Part shown: positions 26,790-34,291 of the stretch, piece by piece
Layout: every line of letters begins with the position of its first letter
Numbering within the stretch: the first letter of the stretch is position 1
Assembly: GCF_026421305.1 (NCBI RefSeq)
Contig: NZ_JAPJBQ010000002.1
Location: 682,001 to 746,000, forward strand
DNA from: Dyella silvae
GTDB lineage: Bacteria > Pseudomonadota > Gammaproteobacteria > Xanthomonadales > Rhodanobacteraceae
Reading direction: 5' to 3'
Length of the DNA: 64,000 bases
Made by a program: the position numbers and the translations under genes
Notes under the pieces: generated by a model
Databases searched by the model: none
The model's input: only the letters and a program-made list of their open reading frames with translations
Told to the model about the DNA's origin: nothing

Positions 26790-28136
26790 ATGGCTGAAAG
26801 TTTCGACTTGATCGTGATCGGCGGTGGATCGGGTGGATTGGCTACGGCGTTTCGCGCAGCGCGTCACGGCGCGCGCGTTGCCTTGCTAGAACCGGGTGCC
26901 ATGGGCGGCACGTGCGTGAACGTGGGGTGCGTACCCAAAAAGGCGCTGTGGTTTGCCGCGCAGTTGGCGCAGGAGCAACGTCTCGCGCTGGACTACGGTT
27001 TTGCCTCCTCACCCGGCGCATTGGACTGGGAGCACTTTCGCCAGCTGCGCCACAACTACATCGACGGCATTCGTCAGCGTTACTTCGCGCGCTTGTCCGA
27101 GGCGGGCATCCAGGTGTTCGCCGAGACCGGCCGGTTTGTCTCGGCGGATACCATCGCTACCTCGAGTGGCGCGGAATTGCGCGCCACGCAAATCGTCATC
27201 GCCACGGGCGGGCGGCCGCGCCGCATCGACGTGCCAGGTTTCGAACTGGGGATGGTGTCCGACGACATTTTTGATCTGCGAACCTTGCCGCGCCGCATCG
27301 CGGTAATTGGCGGCAGCTACATTGCAGTTGAGTTTGCCGGGCTGTTGAACGCATTGGGTAGCGAGGTGACCTTGCACCTGCGTCGTCGCCTGCTGACCGA
27401 CTTCGACGCGGAGCTCGCGGATGCGCTGCAAACGCGCATGCAAGAGCAGGGCGTTGAAGTGCGTCACGGGTTGCAGGTGAAAGGCCTGCACCGTGAGGGT
27501 GACGCCATCATGATCGACGATGCCGCGCAGGGCGCCTATGGCCCCTACGATGCGGTGCTATGGGCCATCGGCCGTGTGCCGAACAGTGACCGTCTGGATC
27601 TGGAGGCGGCTGGCGTCGAGGTGGATGGCGAAGGGCATGTGATCACCGATGGCTGGCAAAACAGCAACGTGACCGGTATCTGCGCCGTGGGTGATGTCAC
27701 CGGACGCGCCGAGCTGACGCCAGTGGCCGTGGCGGCAGGCCGCCGATTGGCAGACAGGCTGTTCGGCGGGCAGCCGGAGAGCCGGCTCAACTACGACACG
27801 ATCCCCAGCGTGGTGTTTGCCGAACCGCCGCTCGCGATGGTGGGGCTCACCGAAGAGCAAGCCCGGGACGTACACGGCGATCAACTGCGCGTCTATCGCA
27901 GCCGCTTCACACCGCTGCAATACGCCGTCACCGGCAAGTCTTCCAAGACGTTGATGAAAGTGCTCTGTGCCGGCGACGACGAGCGCGTGGTGGGCATGCA
28001 TGTGCTTGGCCCCGGCGCAGACGAAATGCTGCAGGGCTTTGCTGTAGCGATGACCATGGGACTGCGCAAGCGCGACCTTGAAGCGACGGTCGCCATTCAT
28101 CCCTCCTCAGCCGAGGAGCTGGTGCTGATTGGGTGA
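26790..28136 (+). CDS. gor: Glutathione-disulfide reductase
   Basis: Reduces GSSG to GSH with NADPH. 448 aa. FAD motif IGGGSGGLA, redox pair Cys42/Cys47 in GGTCVNVGCVPKK (same numbering as E. coli Gor), NAD(P) motif VIGGSYIAVEFAG, and the C-terminal catalytic HPSSAEELVLIG with His-Glu. After the second Gly motif an Arg pair (HLRRRLL) is consistent with NADPH. The ATG at 26790 follows AGGAGAAG. A dispersed repeat begins immediately after the stop. Confidence 0.95.
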   Translation: MAESFDLIVIGGGSGGLATAFRAARHGARVALLEPGAMGGTCVNVGCVPKKALWFAAQLAQEQRLALDYGFASSPGALDWEHFRQLRHNYIDGIRQRYFARLSEAGIQVFAETGRFVSADTIATSSGAELRATQIVIATGGRPRRIDVPGFELGMVSDDIFDLRTLPRRIAVIGGSYIAVEFAGLLNALGSEVTLHLRRRLLTDFDAELADALQTRMQEQGVEVRHGLQVKGLHREGDAIMIDDAAQGAYGPYDAVLWAIGRVPNSDRLDLEAAGVEVDGEGHVITDGWQNSNVTGICAVGDVTGRAELTPVAVAAGRRLADRLFGGQPESRLNYDTIPSVVFAEPPLAMVGLTEEQARDVHGDQLRVYRSRFTPLQYAVTGKSSKTLMKVLCAGDDERVVGMHVLGPGADEMLQGFAVAMTMGLRKRDLEATVAIHPSSAEELVLIG

Positions 28137-28140
28137 AGCG

Positions 28141-28224
28141 AGAAGTGAGTGAAGAAGAGTGAGAAGTGAGAGGGAACAAAGCCCAAGCTCTTCTCTCACT
28201 GCTCACTCCTCTTTACTCACTCCT
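28141..28224. repeat. GTGAGTGAAGAG-type dispersed inverted repeat, copy 2
   Basis: The best-preserved copy: left arm 28141-28172 and right arm 28193-28224 pair with four mismatches in 32. The left arm differs from that of copy 3 (29525-29556) at one base in 32. It lies between gor and hutG. Confidence 0.85.
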
Positions 28225-28249
28225 GCTCCTACCCCGCTAAACTCGCCGC

Positions 28250-29032
28250 ATGACCTCGCCCTACACGCTCCACCAAGGCACCGCGCCGTTGCTGATCAGT
28301 CTGCCGCACGACGGCAGCCATATTCCCGATGCGATCGCCTCTCGCATGCAACCGAATGCGCGGCGGTCAGTCGACACCGACTGGCACGTCGGCCGTTTGT
28401 ACGAACCGTTGGCCAAGGCTTTGGGCGCGAGCGTGATCCGGCCGCTGGCGTCGCGCTATGTGGTCGATCTCAATCGTCCGGCGGACGGTCAGGCTTTGTA
28501 CCCGGGACGTCGCGAAACAGGCTTGGTTTCGACCATCGGCTTCGACGGCGAGCCGCTGTACCTGGAGGGTGAGGAGCCTTCGGCGGAGGAAATTCAACGC
28601 CGAGTGAATGACTTCTGGCGGCCATACCATCAGGCGCTGTCGCAAGAACTTGAGCGTGTGCGTGCAGCGCACGGCCGTGTCGTGTTGTGGGAAGGGCACT
28701 CCATCCGCAGTCGCGTACCGATGCTGTTCGAGGGTCAGTTGCCCGATATCAATATCGGCACCGCCGATGGCGCCAGCTGCTCGACTGCATTGCAGGCGGC
28801 GCTGCAAACCGCGATGGAGAGCCAGTCGCGCTACAGCTTTGTGATCAACGGCCGCTTCAAGGGTGGCTACATCACCCGTCATTACGGAAAGCCGGAAACA
28901 GGCGTGCAGGCCGTGCAGCTGGAGCTGGCGCAGCTCAACTATATGGACGAAGACAGCTTTGCCTACGACGAGGCGAAGGCCTCGCGGCTGCAGGAGATCA
29001 TCGGCCAGCTGCTGCGCTTGTGCGTCGCGTGA
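28250..29032 (+). CDS. hutG: N-formylglutamate amidohydrolase (deformylase)
   Basis: Hydrolyses N-formyl-L-glutamate to glutamate and formate, the last step of the five-step histidine degradation route. The 260 aa show the family blocks SLPHDGSHIP near residue 14, DTDWHVGRLY, SRYVVDLNRP, LWEGHSIRSRVPMLF and GRFKGGYITRHYGKP. No other hut genes lie nearby, so it may serve formylated amino acids more generally. The start is the ATG at 28250, directly after copy 2 of the dispersed repeat; no strong ribosome site is visible. Confidence 0.92.
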   Translation: MTSPYTLHQGTAPLLISLPHDGSHIPDAIASRMQPNARRSVDTDWHVGRLYEPLAKALGASVIRPLASRYVVDLNRPADGQALYPGRRETGLVSTIGFDGEPLYLEGEEPSAEEIQRRVNDFWRPYHQALSQELERVRAAHGRVVLWEGHSIRSRVPMLFEGQLPDINIGTADGASCSTALQAALQTAMESQSRYSFVINGRFKGGYITRHYGKPETGVQAVQLELAQLNYMDEDSFAYDEAKASRLQEIIGQLLRLCVA

Positions 29033-29218
29033 TCGCAAAAAGCTTCGAGCGTTGTTAGGGAGTTGCAATGTCAAGATCCGGGTCGCCGGAATCTTGCATG
29101 CAGGCGGGAAAATTCCAGTTCCGGCATGCATTGAAACATGCGATGTTGTTGCCGTCGCGCCACTCGCGTTGCCGGGTTCCGGCCGGGTCCGCGGCAAACG
29201 ATGTCGAGGTTTATCACC

Positions 29219-29473
29219 ATGCGTAAGTTCGCGATCGCTTCCCTGCTTGTGGCGGGTGTGGCTCTCTCCGGTTCTGTGCTGGCTCAGGATGCTGCCCCGC
29301 AGGCAGCGCCCGCGACCCCTTCAGCTGCAGCCCAGCCGGCCAGTGCTTCGTCGCACCATCACCACAACAAGAAGAGCAACAAGGCCAGCACCGGTCAGCC
29401 CAAGCAGAAGGGCAGCAAGTCCGCCAAGCGTACGGCCAAGTCCACGCTGCCACAGACCGCGCCCAGCCACTGA
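29219..29473 (+). CDS. Small secreted basic protein, unknown
   Basis: 84 aa from ATG 29219 (MRKFAIASLL), chosen because GAGG at 29206-29209 is 9 bases upstream; an ATG at 29201 overlaps that site. A clean signal peptide ends at VLAQ (about residue 22). The mature part is low complexity: Ala/Pro/Gln first, then SSHHHHNKKSNK and a Lys/Ser/Thr-rich tail. Four consecutive His suggest metal binding; the basic tail could bind envelope polyanions or DNA. Both are guesses. A perfect terminator follows. Confidence 0.75.
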   Translation: MRKFAIASLLVAGVALSGSVLAQDAAPQAAPATPSAAAQPASASSHHHHNKKSNKASTGQPKQKGSKSAKRTAKSTLPQTAPSH

Positions 29474-29484
29474 GTCATGATCAC

Positions 29485-29520
29485 AAAAAAGCCCCGGCGC
29501 CTGTGCGCCGGGGCTTTTTT
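29485..29520 (+). terminator. Intrinsic terminator, bidirectional
   Basis: AAAAAAGCCCCGGCGC (29485-29500), loop CTGT, GCGCCGGGGCTTTTTT (29505-29520): a perfect 16-bp stem with A- and T-runs, so it can work from either side. It lies 12 bases after the small secreted protein's stop. Confidence 0.95.
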
Positions 29521-29524
29521 GTGG

Positions 29525-29596
29525 AGAAGTGAGTGAAGAGGAGTGAGAAGTGAGAGAGGGCTTTCTCTCGTTTCACACTACGCGCCATTCACTCCT
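29525..29596. repeat. GTGAGTGAAGAG-type dispersed repeat, copy 3 (degenerate right arm)
   Basis: The left arm 29525-29556 is near identical to copy 2; the right arm 29565-29596 is badly diverged. The right arm supplies the stop codon and last codon of the convergent RidA gene (stop at 29589-29591). Confidence 0.75.
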
Positions 29597-30008
29597 GGAT
29601 CGCAGCGATGCATTTCAGCTCGATCGCAATAGGCGTGGGCAAGGCCGTGATGCCAAGCGTCGTGCGGCAGGCATCGACGCCTGCGAAGTACTCGGCGTAC
29701 AGCTTGTTGTAGGTTGAGAAATCGCGCGCCATGTCGGTGAGAAACACGGTGACGTCGACCAGATCTTCCCAGCGTGCGCCACTCGCTTCGAGCACTGCAC
29801 GCACATTGGCGAACACCTGACGGCATTGCGCCTCGATGTCGTAGCCAGTCAGCTTGCCGCCGTCGTCGTACACGTTGCCGGGAATTGCGTTGCTTCCCGG
29901 CGTGCGCGGACCCACGCCGGACAGAAACAGCAAGTTGCCCACCCGGCGCGCATGCGGATACGCACCCACCGGTGCTGGCGCCTGCTCGGTGCGGACGACA
30001 CCTTTCAT
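29589..30008 (-). CDS. RidA (YjgF/YER057c/UK114) family deaminase, probable 2-aminomuconate deaminase
   Basis: 139 aa with RidA-fold signatures: GAYPHARRVGNLLFLSGVGP, VFANVRAVLEASGARWEDLV, CRTTLGITALP and a C-terminal IAIELKCIAAI. General RidA enzymes hydrolyse reactive enamines. The operon context (AMSDH-type ALDH and carbonic anhydrase) and the resemblance to NbaF-type proteins favour 2-aminomuconate deamination in 3-hydroxyanthranilate breakdown. Its start overlaps the carbonic anhydrase stop by four bases (ATGA). Confidence 0.82.
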   Translation of the reverse strand: MKGVVRTEQAPAPVGAYPHARRVGNLLFLSGVGPRTPGSNAIPGNVYDDGGKLTGYDIEAQCRQVFANVRAVLEASGARWEDLVDVTVFLTDMARDFSTYNKLYAEYFAGVDACRTTLGITALPTPIAIELKCIAAIQE

Positions 30009-30673
30009 CGGTTGAACTCGGGGATGGTGCCCAGGCGCTGCATGGCGCGCTCATAGGCGGGTTTGAGCTGGTCGCGCGAGCTCACGTGCATGCCAAGGTC
30101 ATTAACGTGACCATCGAACAAGCTGTAGCACCAGGCGTGCACCGTCAGTTTCTGGCCGCGCTCCCAGGCGTCCATCACCATGGTGGTGTGGCAGACATTG
30201 ACCACCTGTTCCATCGCATTGAGTTCGCACAGGCGGGCATTGCGCAGGTTCATCATGTCGATGGAGGTGAGTAGCGTCGAGTGCTTCTGGGCGACATCAC
30301 CCACGTGGCGCAGCCAGTTGTCCACGAGCCCGAGGCGGCGATCGTCGAGCACCGCCTGCACGCCACCGCAACCGTAGTGGCCTACCACCAGAATGTGCTC
30401 GACCTTGAGTACGTCGACGGCGAACTGGATGGTGCTGAGGCAGTTGAGGTCGGTATGCGACACCACGTTGGCGACATTGCGCTGAACGAAGATGTCACCC
30501 GGCGGCAGATCCACGATCTGCGTGGCAGGTACGCGCGAGTCAGAGCAGCCGATCCACAGATACTTGGGCGCCTGCTGCTGCGCGAGGCGTTCGAAGAACC
30601 GGGGATCCTGTGCGCGGACGGCGGCGGACCATTCACGGTTGCTGTCGAGCAGGTTCTGCAGAGGGCTTTTCAC
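30005..30673 (-). CDS. can: Beta-class carbonic anhydrase (Can-like)
   Basis: Interconverts CO2 and bicarbonate. 222 aa from GTG 30673 (MKSPLQNLLD), matching E. coli Can (220). Zinc ligands are Cys43 and Asp45 in GCSDSR, and His and Cys in VVGHYGCGG. The GTG is 11 bases after the ALDH stop, and its own stop overlaps the RidA start. A longer open frame from 30937 runs back into the ALDH gene and is not credible. The CO2-releasing step of the neighbouring pathway may explain its place. Confidence 0.93.
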   Translation of the reverse strand: MKSPLQNLLDSNREWSAAVRAQDPRFFERLAQQQAPKYLWIGCSDSRVPATQIVDLPPGDIFVQRNVANVVSHTDLNCLSTIQFAVDVLKVEHILVVGHYGCGGVQAVLDDRRLGLVDNWLRHVGDVAQKHSTLLTSIDMMNLRNARLCELNAMEQVVNVCHTTMVMDAWERGQKLTVHAWCYSLFDGHVNDLGMHVSSRDQLKPAYERAMQRLGTIPEFNR

Positions 30674-30683
30674 GGGGAAGTTC

Positions 30684-32135
30684 TCAGTAGCGAATGCAAA
30701 TGTTTTTCGGCTCGGTAAAGAAGCGCAGTGCTTCCGCGCCGCCTTCGCGGCCGAGGCCGGATTGTTTCGTGCCGCCAAAGGGCGTGCGCAGGTCGCGCAA
30801 CAGCCAGCAGTTGGTCCACACGATGCCGAAATCGAGTTGGGCGCCGAAGCGATGGGCGCGCGCCAGATCGCGCGTCCACACCGAGGCGGCCAGGCCGTAG
30901 CCGGTGCCGTTGGCGATGGCCAGCGCGTCGGATTCATCTTCGAAGGGAATCAGGCTTACCACTGGCCCGAATATTTCGTGCTGGTTGGTGACGGCGTCGC
31001 TGCCCAGCCCCTCGATCACGGTGGGGGCCACGAACCAGCCATCGGCGCATCGCCCGTCGACGGTGATCGCTTCACCGCCGCAAAGCACGCGTCCGCCTTC
31101 ATTGCGCGCCTGTTCGATGCAACCGATCACTTTGTCGAAATGTTCCTGCGAGACCAGTGCGCCAAGATCGCTGCCGTTTTCGCTCGGGTCGCCTACGCGC
31201 AAGGCCTTCACTCGCGCCAGATAGCGTTCGCGAAAGGCGTCGTAGATGGATCGCTGCACCAGCAGGCGCGAGCCGCACAGGCAGATCTCGCCCTGGTTGG
31301 CGAAGCCCGAACGCACGATGGTGTCGAGGTTGGCGTCGCTCAGGTCGGCATCTTCAAACACCACGGCGGGGTTCTTGCCGCCCAGTTCCAGTGACACCTT
31401 TTTGAACTGCGGCGCGGCCACAGCGGCGATATGCGCGCCGGTGCGCGTGCTGCCAGTGAACGACACCGCCTTCACGGCGGTGTGCTCGACGATGGCCTGG
31501 CCCACGGTGGGGCCGCGACCCAGCACGATGTTCAGCACGCCGGGCGGAAACCCGGCCTCGACGCTCAGCTCGCCGAGCAGGGCGGCTGTGCAGGGCGTGA
31601 TCTCCGACGGCTTGGCCACCACGGTGTTGCCGGCCGCAAGGGCAGGGGCGATTTTCCAGGTGAACAAGTACAGCGGCAGGTTCCACGGACTGATGCAGCC
31701 GACGACGCCGAGCGGCTGGCGCAGCGTGTAGTTGATCGCACCGGTTTCCATGGCATGCGATTCGCTGCTCCACCCCATGATGGTGGCCGCGAAAAAGCGC
31801 AGGTTGGAAATGGCGCGTGGAATGTCGAGGTTGCGCGCAAGGCTGAGCGGCTTGCCGCTGTCGCGTGATTCGAGGGCAACAAAATCGTCCAGCCGTGCTT
31901 CGATCCGGTCAGCCAGCTTGTGCAGCAACTGTGCGCGCTGTTCGGCTGGCGTGGATGCCCAGGCGGACGCGGCGCGTTGAGCGGCAGCCACGGCGTCAGC
32001 GACATCATCAGCGGAGGAATCAGGACAGTGTGCGAAGACCTGGCCCGTGGCCGGTTCGAACACATCCAGCCAGCGATCGTTGCGTGGCGCCTGAAGGCGG
32101 CCGTCGATCAGGTTGGCGAGGCGCAGGTTTGGCAT
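30684..32135 (-). CDS. Aldehyde dehydrogenase, probable 2-aminomuconic 6-semialdehyde dehydrogenase (ALDH8-like)
   Basis: NAD-dependent dehydrogenase of 483 aa. Catalytic Cys is in GEICLCGSR, the general-base Glu in LELGGKNPAV, and the NAD loop in SFTGSTRTG. The segments LARNLDIPRAISNLRFFA, ISPWNLPLYLFTWKIAPALA and FGIVWTNCWLLRDLRTPFGG follow human ALDH8A1, the aminomuconic semialdehyde dehydrogenase of the kynurenine route, very closely. I start at ATG 32135 (MPNLRLANLI); an upstream frame to 32261 overlaps the SDR gene. No strong ribosome site is seen. Confidence 0.9.
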   Translation of the reverse strand: MPNLRLANLIDGRLQAPRNDRWLDVFEPATGQVFAHCPDSSADDVADAVAAAQRAASAWASTPAEQRAQLLHKLADRIEARLDDFVALESRDSGKPLSLARNLDIPRAISNLRFFAATIMGWSSESHAMETGAINYTLRQPLGVVGCISPWNLPLYLFTWKIAPALAAGNTVVAKPSEITPCTAALLGELSVEAGFPPGVLNIVLGRGPTVGQAIVEHTAVKAVSFTGSTRTGAHIAAVAAPQFKKVSLELGGKNPAVVFEDADLSDANLDTIVRSGFANQGEICLCGSRLLVQRSIYDAFRERYLARVKALRVGDPSENGSDLGALVSQEHFDKVIGCIEQARNEGGRVLCGGEAITVDGRCADGWFVAPTVIEGLGSDAVTNQHEIFGPVVSLIPFEDESDALAIANGTGYGLAASVWTRDLARAHRFGAQLDFGIVWTNCWLLRDLRTPFGGTKQSGLGREGGAEALRFFTEPKNICIRY

Positions 32136-32211
32136 CCGTGCAAGCTTAAGGCCTGAGCCCGGTAATTGCACCGGACGCAGGCGTATGCCTTTCCCGGCCA
32201 GGCGTAGGGGA

Positions 32212-33000
32212 TTAGCTAAGCGAGCGGGTCCGTCCGCCATCCACCGCAATGCTGACGCCATTCACATAGGCCGCTGCCGGCGTGCACAGGAAAGCCACCA
32301 CCGAGGCCACCTCGGCGGCCTCACCGAAGCGTCGTGCCGGCACCGTGGCGAGCATGCCCTGGGCGATCTCTTCCTCGCTGCGGCCCGTGCTGCGTACCTG
32401 CGCGGCGAGCAGGCCATCCAGTCGTGCGGTGCGGGTATAGCCGGGCAGTACGTTGTTGACCGTAATGCCATCGGCGGCCAGTTCGCTCGAAAGCGTCTTG
32501 GCCCAGCTGGCCACGGCGGCGCGTACGGTGTTGGAAACTCCGAGGCCGGCGATGGGTTCCTTCACCGAGGTGGAGATGATGTTCACGATGCGGCCATAGC
32601 CGCTGGCACGCATGCCCGGTAGCAAGGCCTGTACCAGGGTCTGGCCAGCCAGCAGATGCTGGCGGAACGCGGTTTCGAATGCGTCCGCGCCTGCCGTATG
32701 CGCGGGGCCGCCCGGCGGGCCGCCGGTGTTGTTGATGAGGATTTCGAGCGGGTGGTCATCCACCATGTCGGCCAGTGCTTCCCGCAGTAGCTCGGTCTGC
32801 GACATGTCGACGGCAAACCACCGGTGGTGCTGGCCTTGCCGGCGAGGGAGCGCGTCAGTCGCTGCCTTGAGTGCATCCGCGGAGCGGGATAGCAGGGTGA
32901 CGCTGGCACCCAGTTCGGCAAGCTCGATGGCGCTGGCGCGCCCGATGCCTTGCGAAGCACCGCAAACCAGTGCGTGACGTCCGCTCAGATCCAGCTGCAT
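32212..33000 (-). CDS. SDR family protein with atypical active site
   Basis: 262 aa with the dehydrogenase fold: CGASQGIGRAS near residue 13, NNTGGPPGGPAH in place of the usual NNAG, and IISTSVKEP containing Ser. The position of the catalytic Tyr-x3-Lys reads SNTVR, so both Tyr and Lys are replaced. It resembles the BKR-like SDR subgroup with an imperfect tetrad. It is the first of four closely spaced minus-strand genes that include AMSDH, so a role in aromatic amino-acid breakdown is inferred. AAGGA precedes the ATG. Confidence 0.85.
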   Translation of the reverse strand: MQLDLSGRHALVCGASQGIGRASAIELAELGASVTLLSRSADALKAATDALPRRQGQHHRWFAVDMSQTELLREALADMVDDHPLEILINNTGGPPGGPAHTAGADAFETAFRQHLLAGQTLVQALLPGMRASGYGRIVNIISTSVKEPIAGLGVSNTVRAAVASWAKTLSSELAADGITVNNVLPGYTRTARLDGLLAAQVRSTGRSEEEIAQGMLATVPARRFGEAAEVASVVAFLCTPAAAYVNGVSIAVDGGRTRSLS

Positions 33001-33018
33001 GACGGGTTCCTTGAAAGG

Positions 33019-33049
33019 TTAAGGCGACACTGACGAAGTATCGCCTTAA
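33019..33049. repeat. 31-bp relic of the three-armed element
   Basis: TTAAGGCGA (33019-33027) and TCGCCTTAA (33041-33049) are inverted copies. The left 16 bases equal the terminus of the 292-bp element at 14523. It lies in the leader of the SDR gene, between it and the upstream membrane-protein gene. Confidence 0.7.
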
Positions 33050-33050
33050 A

Positions 33051-33365
33051 TCAGCGCGCGTTGAGCTGAATACCCAGCGCGCCAAACCAGCAAAGCCATG
33101 CGGCCCACAAACTGTAGCGCCAGGCCAGCCGCCAACGGGTGATGGCGCTGTCTTCCAGCGCAGGCAGCACCGGCGAGCGCAATGCCAGTTGCAGGCGCAT
33201 CCAGGTGCGCATCAGATTGGTTGGGCGGCCCTCTGCTTCGGCAATGATCTGCCATTCACGCGGATGATTTCGCTGTAGCAGCGAAGCAACGCGGTACTGC
33301 GCGCCGAAGTGCAGCAGAAAGCAGGCGACGCCGGTCATCAATAGTGATAGGTAGAGCTCGATCAT
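33051..33365 (-). CDS. Small membrane protein, unknown (weakly UspB-like)
   Basis: 104 aa with two hydrophobic segments, residues 3-20 (LYLSLLMTGVACFLLHF) and 82-100 (YSLWAAWLCWFGALGI). Between them is a soluble region with LQRNHPREWQ and RLQLALRSP. The overall plan, an N-terminal helix, a charged middle beginning after a basic-His-Pro-aromatic motif, and a C-terminal helix, recalls universal stress protein B. No firm family assignment is possible. Its stop codon is two bases from the 31-bp palindrome relic. Confidence 0.65.
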   Translation of the reverse strand: MIELYLSLLMTGVACFLLHFGAQYRVASLLQRNHPREWQIIAEAEGRPTNLMRTWMRLQLALRSPVLPALEDSAITRWRLAWRYSLWAAWLCWFGALGIQLNAR

Positions 33366-33401
33366 GCGTGCCTGTCTTTAGTTTGTTGCGGGTGAGCGCG
33401 T

Positions 33402-34277
33402 TCAGTCCTTGGCGGCGCCGCCGGCTGCTGGTGTAGCACCGTTGCTGGCGGCGTTGCCACCGGAGGGCGCCTTAGAGGTATCGCTCTTGCTGCTGTCGCC
33501 GATGGTCGGCAACGGAATGACATCACGCAGCGTGTTCAGTACGCCATCGCCTTGTGGCGCCTTGGCACAGATCGCGTTGTCGACGGCGCCCTGATAAGTC
33601 TTATCCATCATGCCGAGCCAGACCGTGCCGTCGGGACCGTGCGGCACCTTGAATGTGCCGGTGGCCGCCATCTTCACCGGAGCCTCGGCGGAAAACGCCG
33701 CCGGCGACTGCTCCCAGTAGGTGCTGCCCGATTGCTGCTTGGCCGAGCTGTACAGCACCAGATAGCGCGCGCGCTTGTCGGTGACTTCAACGCTGCCGAA
33801 GGCGCCGGTGCTTTCATCCGTCCAGCCCATGTGTTCGCACAGGCCGACATCCTGCGAGCTGATCGGCTGGAACGCGTCATCCAGGATCACTACCGTGGGC
33901 GCGAACAGGTAACTGGCACGCAGCCATCGGCCATTCAGCGCCGCCTTGAAGGCGATGCGATAGGGGAGGGTTGCTTCGCGCGGCAGGCTGAAGCTCAGGA
34001 AATAGCTGCGGTCGCCATTGATGCTGGCCACCAGGCTGCCGGGACCCAGCTCGAACTTCTTCGGCTTCCACGGCAGCGTGTTCTGGAACGAGAGATCGGC
34101 AAAGGTGCTGCAGCAAGGCGTGGCCTGCTGCAGTGCCTGCTTCGCCTGATCGAGGCTGCTACGGCTGTCTTCCGGTCCCCGCAGGTTGGGTGGCACCAGC
34201 GACTTCGCGCTGTGGCAGCCCCCCAGCATGGTGGCGGAAAGGAGAAGTGCAGAAGCAACGATCTGGCGATAACGCAT
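33402..34277 (-). CDS. MalM-like periplasmic lipoprotein
   Basis: 291 aa with a lipoprotein signal (LSATMLGGC, acylated Cys21). The mature N-terminus has CCSTFADLSF near residue 54, then SYFLSFSLP near 92 and APTVVILDDAFQPI, the conserved blocks of the MalM family (maltose operon periplasmic protein). No maltose genes are nearby. The C-terminal ~40 residues are Ser/Gly/Ala-rich and disordered. It begins 14 bases after asnS and is probably co-transcribed with it. The MalM assignment rests on motif resemblance. Confidence 0.65.
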   Translation of the reverse strand: MRYRQIVASALLLSATMLGGCHSAKSLVPPNLRGPEDSRSSLDQAKQALQQATPCCSTFADLSFQNTLPWKPKKFELGPGSLVASINGDRSYFLSFSLPREATLPYRIAFKAALNGRWLRASYLFAPTVVILDDAFQPISSQDVGLCEHMGWTDESTGAFGSVEVTDKRARYLVLYSSAKQQSGSTYWEQSPAAFSAEAPVKMAATGTFKVPHGPDGTVWLGMMDKTYQGAVDNAICAKAPQGDGVLNTLRDVIPLPTIGDSSKSDTSKAPSGGNAASNGATPAAGGAAKD

Positions 34278-34291
34278 GAGTCAACCGTAAA

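Noticed and set aside
30674-30937. 88-residue N-terminal extension of the carbonic anhydrase
   Set aside because: It overlaps the ALDH 3' end in another frame; GTG 30673 gives the family length and start sequence.
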